Shown: positions 33,984 through 42,899 of the stretch, piece by piece
Position numbering within the stretch: the first letter of the stretch is position 1
Layout: every line of letters starts with the position of its first letter
NCBI GenBank assembly: GCA_945861535.1
Contig: CAMAUZ010000019.1
Span: 1 to 64,000 of the forward strand
From: Akkermansia muciniphila
GTDB lineage: Bacteria > Verrucomicrobiota > Verrucomicrobiia > Limisphaerales > BJHT01
DNA length: 64,000 nucleotides
Direction: 5' to 3'
The notes under the pieces: model-generated
The model's input: only the letters and a program-made list of their open reading frames with translations
Database searches by the model: none
Told to the model about the DNA's origin: nothing
Position numbers and translations under genes: made by a program

Positions 33984-34976
33984 TCACGATTTCTTCGGCG
34001 TCTTCGGCTCCTTCGCCTCTTTGATGCGGCTGGGCGGCTCGAGATAGCGGTAGGCATTGCTCGGATTGTCGTTGTCGTAGGCGTAGGCCACGCGGTGATC
34101 GAGGAAGTATTTCACCGACTCGACCGGGATTGCGAACCCGAGGCCCTCGCCAAACGTGATCTTCATGTTCGTCACGCCCACCACCTCGCCGCGCATGTTG
34201 AACAACGGTCCGCCGCTGTTGCCGGGATTGATCTGCGCCGTCGTCTGCAAATAAAGCGCCCCCTGCATCTGCCGCGTCTTCGTGCTCACGATCCCCTCCG
34301 TCACCGTGCGTTCCAGTCCAAGCGGACTGCCGATCGCGAAGACCCGCTCGCCCACCGCCAGCACGTCCGCATCGCCCAACCGCACGCTCTTGAACTTCGG
34401 CGCGTCCTTGTCCGTGATCTGCAGCAGCGCCAGGTCCGCGAACTTGTTCATCGCCACGATGCGAATCTGTTTGAAACTCGTGCGCTCCAGCGACGCGCCC
34501 TTCTGGTGATACACCTCGACGGAAATCTGCGTCTCGCCCTCGATCACATGGAAATTCGTGATGAGATAGCCCTCTTCATTGAGAATAAACCCCGACCCCA
34601 ACCCGCCCGGCGTCCGCACCTGCACCACCGCTTCGCCCAACTGCGCCACCTGCTCCCGCACGCTCCGCTCGGCCGGCGGCGTCACATTGATGCTGTAAAG
34701 CTCGCGCTTCGTTTCCGTCGCCGCCGCGCCGACGGCCACGCGCTTCGGACCGTTCGCGCCCTCGGCCCCCGCGCCGTCGCCCCGCACCGTTTTGACAATG
34801 TGCGAGCGGGGAATCGCCAGCACCGTGAAGCCGAGATCGACTATCACCTGATCGGCTTTCTCCGCCAGAATCTTGCCCGTCACCCCCGCGCGATCCCGCA
34901 ACTGCACCTCGTCACCGCGCGCGGCAAAGGGGATGCAGACACAAGCCGCCAACCACAAAGAAATCCGTGAAAACAT
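33984..34976 (-). CDS. Exported trypsin-like serine protease (S1C, HtrA-like, no PDZ)
   Basis: This 330-residue secreted protease has a signal peptide (1-21) and a small N-terminal beta-rich domain ('VQLRDRAGVTGKILAEKADQVIV' split by one turn). Its trypsin-fold catalytic triad is His143 ('TNFHVI'), Asp181 ('ADLALLQI') and Ser254 ('NPGNSGGPL'). HtrA/DegP enzymes degrade misfolded envelope proteins, but here the C-terminus stops after 'GLGFAIPVESVKYFL' plus a charged tail, so no PDZ domain is present. It is either a PDZ-less HtrA or a specialised signalling protease. The N-terminal domain may replace PDZ function. Confidence 0.9.
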   Translation of the reverse strand: MFSRISLWLAACVCIPFAARGDEVQLRDRAGVTGKILAEKADQVIVDLGFTVLAIPRSHIVKTVRGDGAGAEGANGPKRVAVGAAATETKRELYSINVTPPAERSVREQVAQLGEAVVQVRTPGGLGSGFILNEEGYLITNFHVIEGETQISVEVYHQKGASLERTSFKQIRIVAMNKFADLALLQITDKDAPKFKSVRLGDADVLAVGERVFAIGSPLGLERTVTEGIVSTKTRQMQGALYLQTTAQINPGNSGGPLFNMRGEVVGVTNMKITFGEGLGFAIPVESVKYFLDHRVAYAYDNDNPSNAYRYLEPPSRIKEAKEPKTPKKS

Positions 34977-35078
34977 GCGCGGACGCTAAATGCCCCCATC
35001 TTCAAAAACAAGCGGGCTTTCCTTGTCCCCCAGGAGCGCTCGCGGCCCGCCCGCGACGTGTTTCCACGCCCGCCATCG

Positions 35079-35360
35079 TCACTTCGAAACCCGCAGCAGC
35101 GAAAACACCACGGCCGCCATCACCGCCACCAACGCGAGCACCAGCACCACGCCCACGCATCCCGCTTTGGCCGGCGCCGCTGTGAATTTCTCCGGCGAAC
35201 TGACGCGCAGCTCGGCCTCCAGTTTCTCAATGGCGACCTTCGCGTCCGCCAGTCCGGAGTTCGTCTGCTCGCGATAGATCTTGATCGCCGCAATCTTCTC
35301 CCCGGCGAACAGCGCGCGCTTGATCTGCTCGATCTTGGGTTCGGGAGTGCTCGGATTCAC
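35079..35360 (-). CDS. Small membrane protein with an L7/L12 C-terminal-like domain
   Basis: This 93-residue protein starts 'MNPSTPEPKIEQIKRALFAGEKIAAIKIYREQTNSGLADAKVAIEKLE' (in pieces), which resembles the ribosomal bL12 C-terminal fold ('IKxYRExTGxGLxEAKxxVE'). One transmembrane helix near the C-terminus follows (V-G-V-V-L-V-L-A-L-V-A-V-M-A-A-V-V-F). Similar proteins are found scattered in bacteria without known function and are not ribosomal. A paired repeat (35381-35520) lies just upstream of the start. Confidence 0.75.
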   Translation of the reverse strand: MNPSTPEPKIEQIKRALFAGEKIAAIKIYREQTNSGLADAKVAIEKLEAELRVSSPEKFTAAPAKAGCVGVVLVLALVAVMAAVVFSLLRVSK

Positions 35361-35380
35361 AGGTTTTGGCTCAACGGTTT

Positions 35381-35520
35381 TGCCTCACGCAAAGGCCAGC
35401 AAGGACGCAAAGGTGAGGGTCAAAAAATGCGTGCTCATCACCCACGTCCCAAACAACGCCAAGCGGAAATCTGCTTTCAGCTTCATTCCTTTGCGTCCTT
35501 CGCGTCCTTTGCGTGAGGCA
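35381..35520. repeat. Inverted repeat pair (TGCCTCACGCAAAGG family)
   Basis: TGCCTCACGCAAAGG at the left end and CCTTTGCGTGAGGCA at the right end are exact complements, with further AGGACGCAAAGG and CCTTTGCGTCCTTCGCG motifs inside. It lies between two minus-strand genes. The unit is about 140 bp. Confidence 0.8.
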
Positions 35521-35551
35521 TATCAGCCATCGCCTCGCTAAGTTTCTCCAC

Positions 35552-36886
35552 TCACTGCGGCACCAGCTTGAACACCTTCCCGGTCTCGCCCTCCAGCCCG
35601 CGCCCGTCGTTCGTCATCACATACAGTTCGCCATCCGCGCTCTCGCCGAGCGCCACAACGCACTTGTTCAACTGCCCGTCCGGATGACTCGCCAGCGACA
35701 GCAACTCGATCTTCCACGGCTTGTTCGACCCCGCCTCCGACCGCGTCGCCACATACACCGCGCCGTCCGACTTGGTCCAAATCCGCGACCAGTCCGCGAA
35801 CACATATTTGCCCGTCAAATGCGGAATCGCCTTGCCGCGATACACATACCCGCCCGTGATACACGTCCCGGCCGCGTCAGTGTCCTTCGGGAAACCCTTC
35901 GCGTTCTTGTAAACAATGGCCGGGTCCACAAACGGCCGCCCCTCGGCATCCTTCGCCGCCATCGCCTCGGGCTTTTTCAACGGTGCCTTCGGATCAAACC
36001 CCTCCATCCCTTCCCGCAAATTCCAGCCATAATTGCCCCCCTTCACGATGATGTTCACCTCCTCGAACCGGTTCTGCCCCACGTCCGCCACAAACAGTTC
36101 GCGCTGGCCGCCACGATCAAACGACAGCCCCCACGGATTGCGCAGCCCGAACGCATAAATCTCCGGCCGCACCTTGCTGTTCCCGACAAACGGATTGTCC
36201 TTCGGCACGCTGTACGGATTCCCCGAATCCACGTCGATGCGCAGGATCTTCCCGAGATGCGTCGTCAGGTCCTGGCCATTGCCCTGCGGCGCATGACCGA
36301 GGCCTACATCGCTGCCACCGCCGCCATCGCCCACGCCGAAATAAAGCAGCCCATCCGGCCCAAACGCCATGCGCCCCGAGTTGTGATTCGCCTGCGGCTC
36401 GTCGATCTGGAGCAGCAGTTTTTCGTAAGCCGGATCGGCCTGCGAGCGGTCGTTCGCCAGCGTGCGAAACTCCGACAAATGGCTCGTGTGATCCCACTTC
36501 TCCGGCCCGCCCGCCCGCAGCGGTGCGCTGTAGTAAATATAGAACTTCCCGTTGTCATTGAACTTCGGATGCAGCGCGATCCCCAGCAACCCGCGCTCAT
36601 CAAAGCCGTTCTTGAGCTTCGTAAGCTTCGGGCGCAGATCGAAAAATACCTTCGCCGGCCCCTCCTTCGACAACAGCTTGATCACGCCGATCTGATCCCC
36701 GATCAACACCCGCCCCGAGCCATCCTCGAATGGAATCAAATTGATCGGCGAAACATATCCCTCGGCCACCAACCGCAACCCCACCGGCTTGGGCGCCTGC
36801 GCGGACAACGACACAACGCTGAGGGAAAAACCGACGGCCAAAACCAGGCCGACGCGAACGAACTTGCAGAGCGAAACAGGATTCAT
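35552..36886 (-). CDS. Exported PQQ-dependent sugar dehydrogenase-like protein
   Basis: This 444-residue protein has a signal peptide (1-30) and the six-bladed propeller motifs of the soluble glucose/aldose dehydrogenase family: 'DERGLLGIALHPKF', 'HNSGRMAFGPDGLLYFGVGDGG', 'IYAFGLRNPWGLSFD' and 'ADVGQNRFEEVNII' with 'GGNYGWN'. It would oxidise sugars or related alcohols in the periplasm using PQQ and pass electrons to a carrier. PQQ synthesis genes are not in the window. Such genes are numerous in this phylum and the true substrate is unknown. Confidence 0.9.
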   Translation of the reverse strand: MNPVSLCKFVRVGLVLAVGFSLSVVSLSAQAPKPVGLRLVAEGYVSPINLIPFEDGSGRVLIGDQIGVIKLLSKEGPAKVFFDLRPKLTKLKNGFDERGLLGIALHPKFNDNGKFYIYYSAPLRAGGPEKWDHTSHLSEFRTLANDRSQADPAYEKLLLQIDEPQANHNSGRMAFGPDGLLYFGVGDGGGGSDVGLGHAPQGNGQDLTTHLGKILRIDVDSGNPYSVPKDNPFVGNSKVRPEIYAFGLRNPWGLSFDRGGQRELFVADVGQNRFEEVNIIVKGGNYGWNLREGMEGFDPKAPLKKPEAMAAKDAEGRPFVDPAIVYKNAKGFPKDTDAAGTCITGGYVYRGKAIPHLTGKYVFADWSRIWTKSDGAVYVATRSEAGSNKPWKIELLSLASHPDGQLNKCVVALGESADGELYVMTNDGRGLEGETGKVFKLVPQ

Positions 36887-37075
36887 CCGGGCACACTAGC
36901 CACCGCCCCCACCGCGACACAAGAACGCTGCGAAAAAATGTCGCGCCCGCCGGTCTCCTAATCTCCCCGCAGCCCCGGGGCATCCCCACTCCGTATCGTC
37001 CTTGCGGAACCGCGCCACTGCACACCAATGGTCGCCGGAAACGGTGCCCTATGTATTCAGCCGAGCCGAATTCTC

Positions 37076-37725
37076 GACCACCGAGACGCGAGGAACACAG
37101 CGCGGCGGAGCCGTAACCCAAGGAGCGCGGCCGTCCCGACCGCAGCGGCAACATCGGAGCCGGGGCGCTGGAAATTTGTTGCCCCCTTGCGGGTGCGTAG
37201 CTGCTGCGGGGGAACCCCGCGCTCCGGAATTCCTCGCGGCCCCCGGGGATTTCTCCCGGAGCGCGGCTGTGTGCGCGGCGCACCAACCGCAGCAGGTTGG
37301 CCGCACGGGAAGCGTCTGATTTCCACCGGCGCCTACGGCGTTTCGGGGCCGCTGCGGCTGGTCCTCGGCGGACACAGCCGCGCTCCTTTGGCTGCGGCTC
37401 CGCCGCTCGGTCCTGCAACTCTGCAAAATCCTCGCACCACGCGAGGATGTTACCATCGCACGAACGGCCAGCCCGGCCCGCAGCCAACTCGCCAATTCCC
37501 ATTCCTTTGCCCAAAATTCCCCTGCCCAACTCGGCCCTGCTCCCGAGCGGCTCCGTCCACCGCCGCCACCCAAATCACGCAGCTCCCTCCGCGCCGGCAG
37601 CGGGTACGCCCGGCGCAGGTCGTCGCCAATTCCCCTTGCGCCATTCCCTCCTCACGCGCTCCGCATGGGTTGCGGCTCTGCCGCCGTGTGTTCATCGTGT
37701 CGCTGTGGTTCTCACCTCGGTTTCC
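37076..37725. repeat. Large composite inverted-repeat region
   Basis: The outer arms are related: CCACCGAGACGCGAGGAACA with ACAGCGCGGCGGAGCCGTAA at the left is mirrored by TTGCGGCTCTGCCGCCGTGT and GTGGTTCTCACCTCGG at the right. Inside are GGAGCGCGG hairpins in both orientations and CCATTCC/GGGCA-type repeats. The whole of 36887-37819 contains no convincing gene. Confidence 0.6.
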
Positions 37726-37819
37726 GCTGTATAGATACCGCTGAGATTTCTCCCTTTCCGTCATCGAGCCAAATTGCCGCTTGTCATCGGGTTGGTGATT
37801 GGTACGGTCCGCCCCTCTT

Positions 37820-38074
37820 ATGAAAGCTGACATTCATCCCAAATACGAGGATGCGGAAATCCGTTGCGCCTGCGGCAACTCGATCAAGACCCGCTCCACC
37901 CGAAAATCTCTGGTGATCGGTATCTGCAACATGTGCCACCCGTTCTACACGGGCACCCAGAAGTTCGTGGACACCGCCGGCCGCGTGGACAAGTTCCAGC
38001 AACGCATGGCCAAGACCCAGGCCGTGCAGGCCGCCGCCGCCGCGGCCGATGCGTCGAAAAAGAAACGCAAGTAG
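37820..38074 (+). CDS. rpmE: 50S ribosomal protein bL31 (zinc form)
   Basis: This 84-residue protein shows the bL31 pattern M-K-A-D-I-H-P-K-Y with the zinc ligands Cys16, Cys18, Cys36 and Cys39, then '[21 protein letters not shown]'. It is the zinc-binding (C+) type. The tail is extended by an Ala/Lys-rich segment. It is followed by an intrinsic terminator and then the RF1 gene, an order (rpmE-prfA) found in many bacteria. Confidence 0.95.
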   Translation: MKADIHPKYEDAEIRCACGNSIKTRSTRKSLVIGICNMCHPFYTGTQKFVDTAGRVDKFQQRMAKTQAVQAAAAAADASKKKRK

Positions 38075-38087
38075 TTCCTCTTTGCTC

Positions 38088-38131
38088 ACCGCCCGCCCGC
38101 CGGACACCCGGTGGGCGGGCGGTTTTGTTTT
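38088..38131 (+). terminator. Intrinsic terminator after rpmE
   Basis: ACCGCCCGCCC (38088-38098) pairs with GGGCGGGCGGT (38113-38123), followed by TTTTGTTTT. It begins 13 bases after the bL31 stop codon, so prfA may have its own promoter or rely on read-through. Confidence 0.85.
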
Positions 38132-38245
38132 GCCGATCCGTCCCGCGCCTTCCGGCACCGGCGCGGAGGAGCATTGCGTTGGATCGGTTTCATCGCCTGC
38201 CAACCACGGCTGCAAACTGCCAACCTGATTCCCGCTTCCGGCCGC

Positions 38246-39325
38246 ATGGACCTCCGTCCCTACATTGATAAATTCGCCCGCCGCCTGTTTGAGGTGGAAA
38301 GCGCGTTGAGCGACCCGAAGGTCTTCGGCAACCCGCAGAAGGCTCAGGAACTGGCACGCGAACATGCCCGGCTCAAGGCCCTCGTCACCACCGGCCACAG
38401 CTATCTGAAGGTCCACCACGACCTCGACGAGAACCGCGCCCTGCTCGCCGCCGAGGCTCCCGAATCCGAACTCGCCGCGATGGCGCGCGAAGAAATCGCC
38501 CGGCTCGAACCGCAGGACACCCGCCTGGCGCGCGAAGTGCAATTCGGCCTCGTGCCGCCCGACCCGGTGGATTCGCGCAACACCATCATCGAAATCCGCG
38601 CCGGGGCCGGCGGCTCCGAGTCCGCCCTGTTCGCCGCTGACTTGTACCGGATGTACATGCGCTACACCGACGCGCTGGGCTGGAAGGTCGAGACGCTGGA
38701 TTGCAGCCCGTCGGATTTGGGCGGCTTCAAGGAAATCATTTTCAGCGTGATCGGGCAGGACGTTTACAAGCGGCTCAAATACGAGAGCGGCGTGCATCGC
38801 GTCCAGCGCGTGCCGGCGACCGAGGCGCAGGGGCGCGTACATACCAGCACCGTCACCGTCGCCGTGCTCCCCGAGGCCGAGGAGGTCGATGTCGAAATCC
38901 GCACCGAGGACCTGACCATCAGCGTCTGCCGCGCCTCCGGCCACGGCGGGCAGGGCGTGAACACCACCGATTCGGCCGTGCGCATTTTCCACAAGCCCAC
39001 CGGGGTCGAGGTGCGCTGCCAGGACGAGCGCTCCCAGATCAAAAACAAAGCCAAGGCCATGATCGTCCTGCGCACGCGCCTCCTCGACCGCAAGGTGGCC
39101 GAGGAAAAATCCAAATACGACGCCCAGCGCAGCCAGCAGGTCGGCACCGGCGAACGCAGCGAAAAAATCCGCACCTACAATTTCCCGCAGAACCGCGTGA
39201 CCGATCACCGCATCGAACTCACGCTCTACAACCTCTCCAACGTCATCAACGGCGACCTCGACGGCCTGATCACACCGCTCATCGCCGACGACCTCAACCG
39301 CCGCCTGACCGCGCTGCAATTGTGA
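38246..39325 (+). CDS. prfA: Peptide chain release factor 1
   Basis: This 359-residue protein terminates translation at UAA and UAG. The codon-reading P-A-T tripeptide is in 'QRVPATEAQGRVHTS' and the catalytic G-G-Q motif is in 'SGHGGQGVNTTDSAVR' at about 233-235, where its glutamine would be methylated. P-A-T rather than S-P-F identifies RF1 and not RF2. I placed the start at 38246 (MDLRPYIDKFARRL), the normal family N-terminus; the frame is open further upstream. The partner methylase gene prmC, often next, is not here. Confidence 0.95.
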   Translation: MDLRPYIDKFARRLFEVESALSDPKVFGNPQKAQELAREHARLKALVTTGHSYLKVHHDLDENRALLAAEAPESELAAMAREEIARLEPQDTRLAREVQFGLVPPDPVDSRNTIIEIRAGAGGSESALFAADLYRMYMRYTDALGWKVETLDCSPSDLGGFKEIIFSVIGQDVYKRLKYESGVHRVQRVPATEAQGRVHTSTVTVAVLPEAEEVDVEIRTEDLTISVCRASGHGGQGVNTTDSAVRIFHKPTGVEVRCQDERSQIKNKAKAMIVLRTRLLDRKVAEEKSKYDAQRSQQVGTGERSEKIRTYNFPQNRVTDHRIELTLYNLSNVINGDLDGLITPLIADDLNRRLTALQL

Positions 39326-39351
39326 GGCGGCCTTCGGAAATCAGGCGCCCC

Positions 39352-39427
39352 GTAGCCGCCGACGTGAGGAGGCGGCTGGCCCTGCGAGTGCGCGCGTCCC
39401 CATCCGCCTCGTCACCTCGGCGGCTAC
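39352..39427. repeat. GTAG-headed REP doublet, family 1 copy A
   Basis: GTAGCCGCCGACGTGAGGAG followed by GCGG faces its complement ending CTAC. The right arm is slightly diverged (CCGCCTCGTCACCTCGGCGGCTAC). Copies B and C are at 49884 and 52372. It sits between prfA and the HAD gene. Confidence 0.85.
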
Positions 39428-39457
39428 ATTTTCGCACAGCCTCGAACCAATTCTGAC

Positions 39458-40024
39458 ATGACTCCCCGCGCCCTGATTTTCGATTGCGACGGCACCCTCG
39501 CCGACACCATGCCGCTCCACTGGCGCGCGTGGCAGGTCGTCACCGAACGACACGGCATCCACTTCACCGAAGCGCGCTTTTACTCGCTCGGCGGCGTGCC
39601 CTCGCGCGACATCCTCCGCATGTTGGTGGCCGAACAGGGCCTCGCCATCGATCCGCTGGTCGTGTCGAAAGAAAAAGAAGCCGCCTATCTCCCGCTCATG
39701 CCGCAGGTCGGGCCGATCCATCCCGTCGTCGCCATCGCCCGTGAACACCGGGGCAAACTGCCGCTCGCCGTCGCCTCGGGCGGCAGCCGACGCGCCATCG
39801 AAGAAGTGCTGACCCACCTCGGCATCCGCGGCTGGTTCGATGCCGTCGTCACCAACGAAGACATCGTCCGCCAGAAACCCGCGCCCGACATTTTCCTCGA
39901 AGCCGCCCGCCGCCTCAGCGTGCCCGCCGAATTCTGCCGCGCCTTCGAGGACACCGACCTCGGCATGACCGCCATCCGCGCTGCCGGCATGGACGCGGTG
40001 GATGTGCGGACGCTCCTGGGTTAG
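39458..40024 (+). CDS. HAD-superfamily phosphatase (beta-phosphoglucomutase-like)
   Basis: This 188-residue enzyme has the HAD nucleophile motif F-D-C-D-G-T (Asp9, Asp11), motif II 'VASGGS', the lysine in 'QKPAPD' and the acidic motif 'FEDTDLGMTAIRAAGM'. It resembles YqaB-type fructose-1-phosphate/6-phosphogluconate phosphatases. The small alpha-helical cap is present, so small sugar phosphates are likely substrates. There is no clear pathway context. Confidence 0.9.
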   Translation: MTPRALIFDCDGTLADTMPLHWRAWQVVTERHGIHFTEARFYSLGGVPSRDILRMLVAEQGLAIDPLVVSKEKEAAYLPLMPQVGPIHPVVAIAREHRGKLPLAVASGGSRRAIEEVLTHLGIRGWFDAVVTNEDIVRQKPAPDIFLEAARRLSVPAEFCRAFEDTDLGMTAIRAAGMDAVDVRTLLG

Positions 40025-40189
40025 CGGGCCCGCAGCTTCGGAGCACTCGCCACGCAGGGTTACGACGGATTTCTCCCCACCGAGACCACCCACGTCGAAC
40101 GCGCGGAGAGTCGCGCGCCGCTCAGCGCTTCATGGCCAAGCTGCGGTCGGCCTGATTCCGCAAGAGCCTTCGGGCCAGGCAAAAGACGG

Positions 40190-41743
40190 TCAGAGTCTGC
40201 GGACCTCGTCTCCTGCACGGGCCAGTGGTGGCGCATCGACGCGGTGGCGGGCGCGTTCGGTGGCGGAGCGGACGATCACGCGGACGGGGTGCTGGCCGGA
40301 GGGGAGCTGGAGTTTGAAGGCAGAATTGAAGCCGCGCCGGGCGAGTTCGTCGCGCAGCCGCGCGTGGTCGCCGCACCAGCTTTCCTCCTGTTCGCAATCG
40401 CGGAGGCGTTGCTGCTCGGTCAACTCGGCGGTGTCGGCGTGGCGCACCATCGCGGTCTGGAGCAGGCTCAGGTCGGAGTTCACCACCATTTCAACGGCGT
40501 ATTCGGCATTGCCCGGTTTGCGGATGACGAGCTTCCCGGCGCTCACCAAGGCGGTCTCCATCGGCGCGCCGTCCAGCTCGTAGCCGATGGCGGCGAGGGA
40601 TTCGAGAATGGCCTGCCGCCGCTCGTCGGCGAGGCGGCGCTGGTCGTCGGTGGCGACGGCGGCGGTCAGTTCGCGTTCGAGATCGCCGAGGTCCACGACG
40701 TTGCCCGCGCGCAGCAGAGTTTGAAGCTGCGCGCGCAGCCGCTCGACGACCGGGCCGGTCGCCGCGGACGTGCGGTCGAGCACGGCCTCGAGGCGGGCGC
40801 GCCATTCGGAGTGCGCCTGCAAGTTCTTGAGCCGGGTGCTGCAATCCAACGCTAGGGCTTCGTATTGCGTGCGGCGGAAGGCGGGATCGGTCTCGCGCTC
40901 AATGGCCGCGGCACGTTCGCGCAGGGAACTCCAGCCCGCGTGATTTTGGAGGAGGGAAAGTTCGGCGAGAAGCCGCTCGGCTTTTTCCGCGTAGGTGTCG
41001 GCGGATGTTTTCGCGGTGGTGGTGGCGACCGCGACGGGTGCTTGTTTCGCGAGATAATCCTGGAGCGTCTCCACCGGCGCGCGGCCGGCGGCCAGATGCG
41101 CGGTGACGAGGCGGGCGTGGGTGTCGCGCACCGCCTGCTCGAACTGCCCCACGGCGGCCGTCAGCCCGCACCGGGCCGCGGCGACGGCGCTCTCGGTGGC
41201 GCGCAGGCACGCGATTTCATCGGGCGATTCCGCCGACTCGACCGGGACCGGGATGACGAGTCGCTGCAGCCGCGCCGCCGCGCTGGCACGGATGCTGGCG
41301 ACTTCGGCGACCGGCCAGTTGGCGGGCAGGGCGGTCTCCAAACCGCGCTCCAGTTTCGCCCGCTCCTCGTGGAGTTTGCCAACGTGCTGGCGCAGCTCGC
41401 GCACGCGGCGTTGCAACGTGGCGACTTGTTCGCGGACGGCGGCGGTGAGTTTGCCCAGGCCCGCCTCCAGCAATTCTTTCTCCCGGCGAATCTGCAGCAC
41501 CACGTCGAGACCGTCATTCCGCGCATTGGCAAAACCGGCCTCGACGCGCCTGGTCAGCAGCGCGGGATCGGCGGTGGGCGACGGCGCGGTGAGTTCCAAG
41601 TTGCGCGCCCGCTCCGCAAGTTCGGAGCACTGGCCGAACAGGCGGCGATACTCGGCGAGCGTGGTAGCGCACTGGGCGCGATTGGAACGCCGGGCCAGGT
41701 GGAGGGTGGTTGCCGTAACCTCGAAGCATTTGGGGCCGCTCAT
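40190..41743 (-). CDS. Coiled-coil hypothetical protein (MSGPK start)
   Basis: This 517-residue cytoplasmic protein starts M-S-G-P-K-C-F-E-V-T and is largely helical, with long Leu/Arg/Glu/Ala-rich stretches predicted as coiled coils (about 60-150 and 280-370). A more globular C-terminal end carries 'GKLVIRKPGNAEYAVEMVVNSDLSLLQTA' (in pieces). No enzyme motif was recognised. It lies downstream of a toxin-antitoxin pair and a large Ser/Thr kinase gene on the same strand, which may be a functional neighbourhood, but gaps of 325 and 740 bp filled with repeats separate them. The ATG at 41743 is preferred over a frame reaching 41893 through a REP doublet. Confidence 0.65.
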   Translation of the reverse strand: MSGPKCFEVTATTLHLARRSNRAQCATTLAEYRRLFGQCSELAERARNLELTAPSPTADPALLTRRVEAGFANARNDGLDVVLQIRREKELLEAGLGKLTAAVREQVATLQRRVRELRQHVGKLHEERAKLERGLETALPANWPVAEVASIRASAAARLQRLVIPVPVESAESPDEIACLRATESAVAAARCGLTAAVGQFEQAVRDTHARLVTAHLAAGRAPVETLQDYLAKQAPVAVATTTAKTSADTYAEKAERLLAELSLLQNHAGWSSLRERAAAIERETDPAFRRTQYEALALDCSTRLKNLQAHSEWRARLEAVLDRTSAATGPVVERLRAQLQTLLRAGNVVDLGDLERELTAAVATDDQRRLADERRQAILESLAAIGYELDGAPMETALVSAGKLVIRKPGNAEYAVEMVVNSDLSLLQTAMVRHADTAELTEQQRLRDCEQEESWCGDHARLRDELARRGFNSAFKLQLPSGQHPVRVIVRSATERARHRVDAPPLARAGDEVRRL

Positions 41744-41850
41744 GGTGCGACGGGTTCTACGGCCTCGCCGAACCCATCGCAATCCCGGAACGGGCCGAAG
41801 CTGTGCGGTCGTGATGAAGCAAGCAGCAGGTGAGAAAAAGACGGGCCGTG

Positions 41851-41927
41851 GTAGGGCGCGCCTGTCCCCAGCGCGCCGTTCCGGTATACGCACGCCCCGC
41901 GGCGCGCTGAGGACAGACGCGCCCTAC
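41851..41927. repeat. GTAG-headed REP doublet, family 2 copy A
   Basis: GTAGGGCGCGCCTGTCCCCA and GCGCGCC at the left face GGCGCGC and TGAGGACAGACGCGCCCTAC at the right. Copy B is at 57180-57255. Nearby, GCGGCGTGAACGCCGC at about 41971 is a variant of the TRAA-loop REP family. No gene is seen in 41744-42068. Confidence 0.85.
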
Positions 41928-42068
41928 CAACTTGGGGGGAGCGCACGCAGTGGGACATTCGGACGGTGAAGCGGCGTGAACGCCGCGCGCCGGTACCGCA
42001 GCCGTCCCCGGCTGCGAGTTGCGGGGCGTCCTCGCCCCAGCATTCGGTCCGCGCGGCGAGACGCCGCC

Positions 42069-42368
42069 TCACCCTCCCGGCGTGAGCTGCCGTTGATGCT
42101 CCTGCTTCGTGTGCAAAATGCGGAAGACCACGACGCGGCTGGCGTCAATCCGATAGAAGAGTTTGTAGGGAAAACGCTGGGTGATGATCCGGCGGAAACC
42201 GCGGTAATAAATTGGCCGACGCTCCGGCGTCTCCTCCAGCACGCGAATGGCGCGCCCCACTTCCGCCAGCAACTCGTCACCCAAACCCGTCCGCCGGGAT
42301 TCATACCAAGCGCGGGCGGCCTGCAAATCCGCCTCCGCCTTCGGCCGGATGACGACGCGCCAGCTCAC
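42069..42368 (-). CDS. ParE/RelE-family toxin
   Basis: This 99-residue protein has the ParE pattern: 'PKAEADLQAARAWYESRRTGLGDELLAEV' (in pieces), then 'PERRPIYYRGFRRIITQRFPYKLFYRID' and 'VVVFRILHTKQ'. ParE-type toxins poison gyrase and RelE-type toxins cleave mRNA; the C-terminal pattern suggests the ParE branch. Its start overlaps the antitoxin stop (ATGA at 42365-42368). It appears intact. Confidence 0.9.
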   Translation of the reverse strand: MSWRVVIRPKAEADLQAARAWYESRRTGLGDELLAEVGRAIRVLEETPERRPIYYRGFRRIITQRFPYKLFYRIDASRVVVFRILHTKQEHQRQLTPGG

Positions 42369-42598
42369 GAACGCGAGGACTGGCGCAGGCGGGCTTCGAC
42401 TTCCGGCCAGGTCGATCCGGCGTCGGGGTTCTTTCGGTAGTCCTCCAGTTCGCGGTCCAGCAACGCCCTTTCCTCAGCGCCGGGCTGGCCACCGGCCAGC
42501 AAGTCGCGTTCTTCCATCTCGCAAATGCGGTCAAAGATTTCGCGCCGATCGGTCAAATCCAACTTGGGGAGTTCCGCCAGGATTTCCACTTTGCTCAT
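42365..42598 (-). CDS. Antitoxin of the ParE-type pair
   Basis: This 77-residue protein starts M-S-K-V-E-I-L-A-E-L-P-K-L-D-L-T-D-R-R-E-I and ends with an acidic segment and 'STWPEVEARLRQ', as in addiction-module antitoxins of the type paired with ParE toxins. The 4-base overlap with the toxin ensures coupled translation. Upstream (42599-43337) is a repeat-filled region that may contain its promoter. Confidence 0.85.
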   Translation of the reverse strand: MSKVEILAELPKLDLTDRREIFDRICEMEERDLLAGGQPGAEERALLDRELEDYRKNPDAGSTWPEVEARLRQSSRS

Positions 42599-42899
42599 GG
42601 CCGCAGGCTAGGTTTCGCCTACCCCGATGGCAAGCGCTGCCCTGCGGGGCGCGGCATCTATGCCGCTTCAGCATTCGCGTGTCGGGGCGGGTGCGAGCAG
42701 GGTGAGGTATTTGAACCGTGAAGCCGCGTGAACGCTGCGCGCCCCGGAGCGCGGGCGTCCCGCACGCAGCAGCAACGAAATTGCGGCGGTGTGGGAAAGT
42801 TCCAAGCATCCCGGCGTGTCTGGAGCCGCTGCGGCCCGGAGGGCCGCGCTCCGACCGAATCGCGGACGGCGCGCCGGCTGGGACGACCGAAAATCGTCC

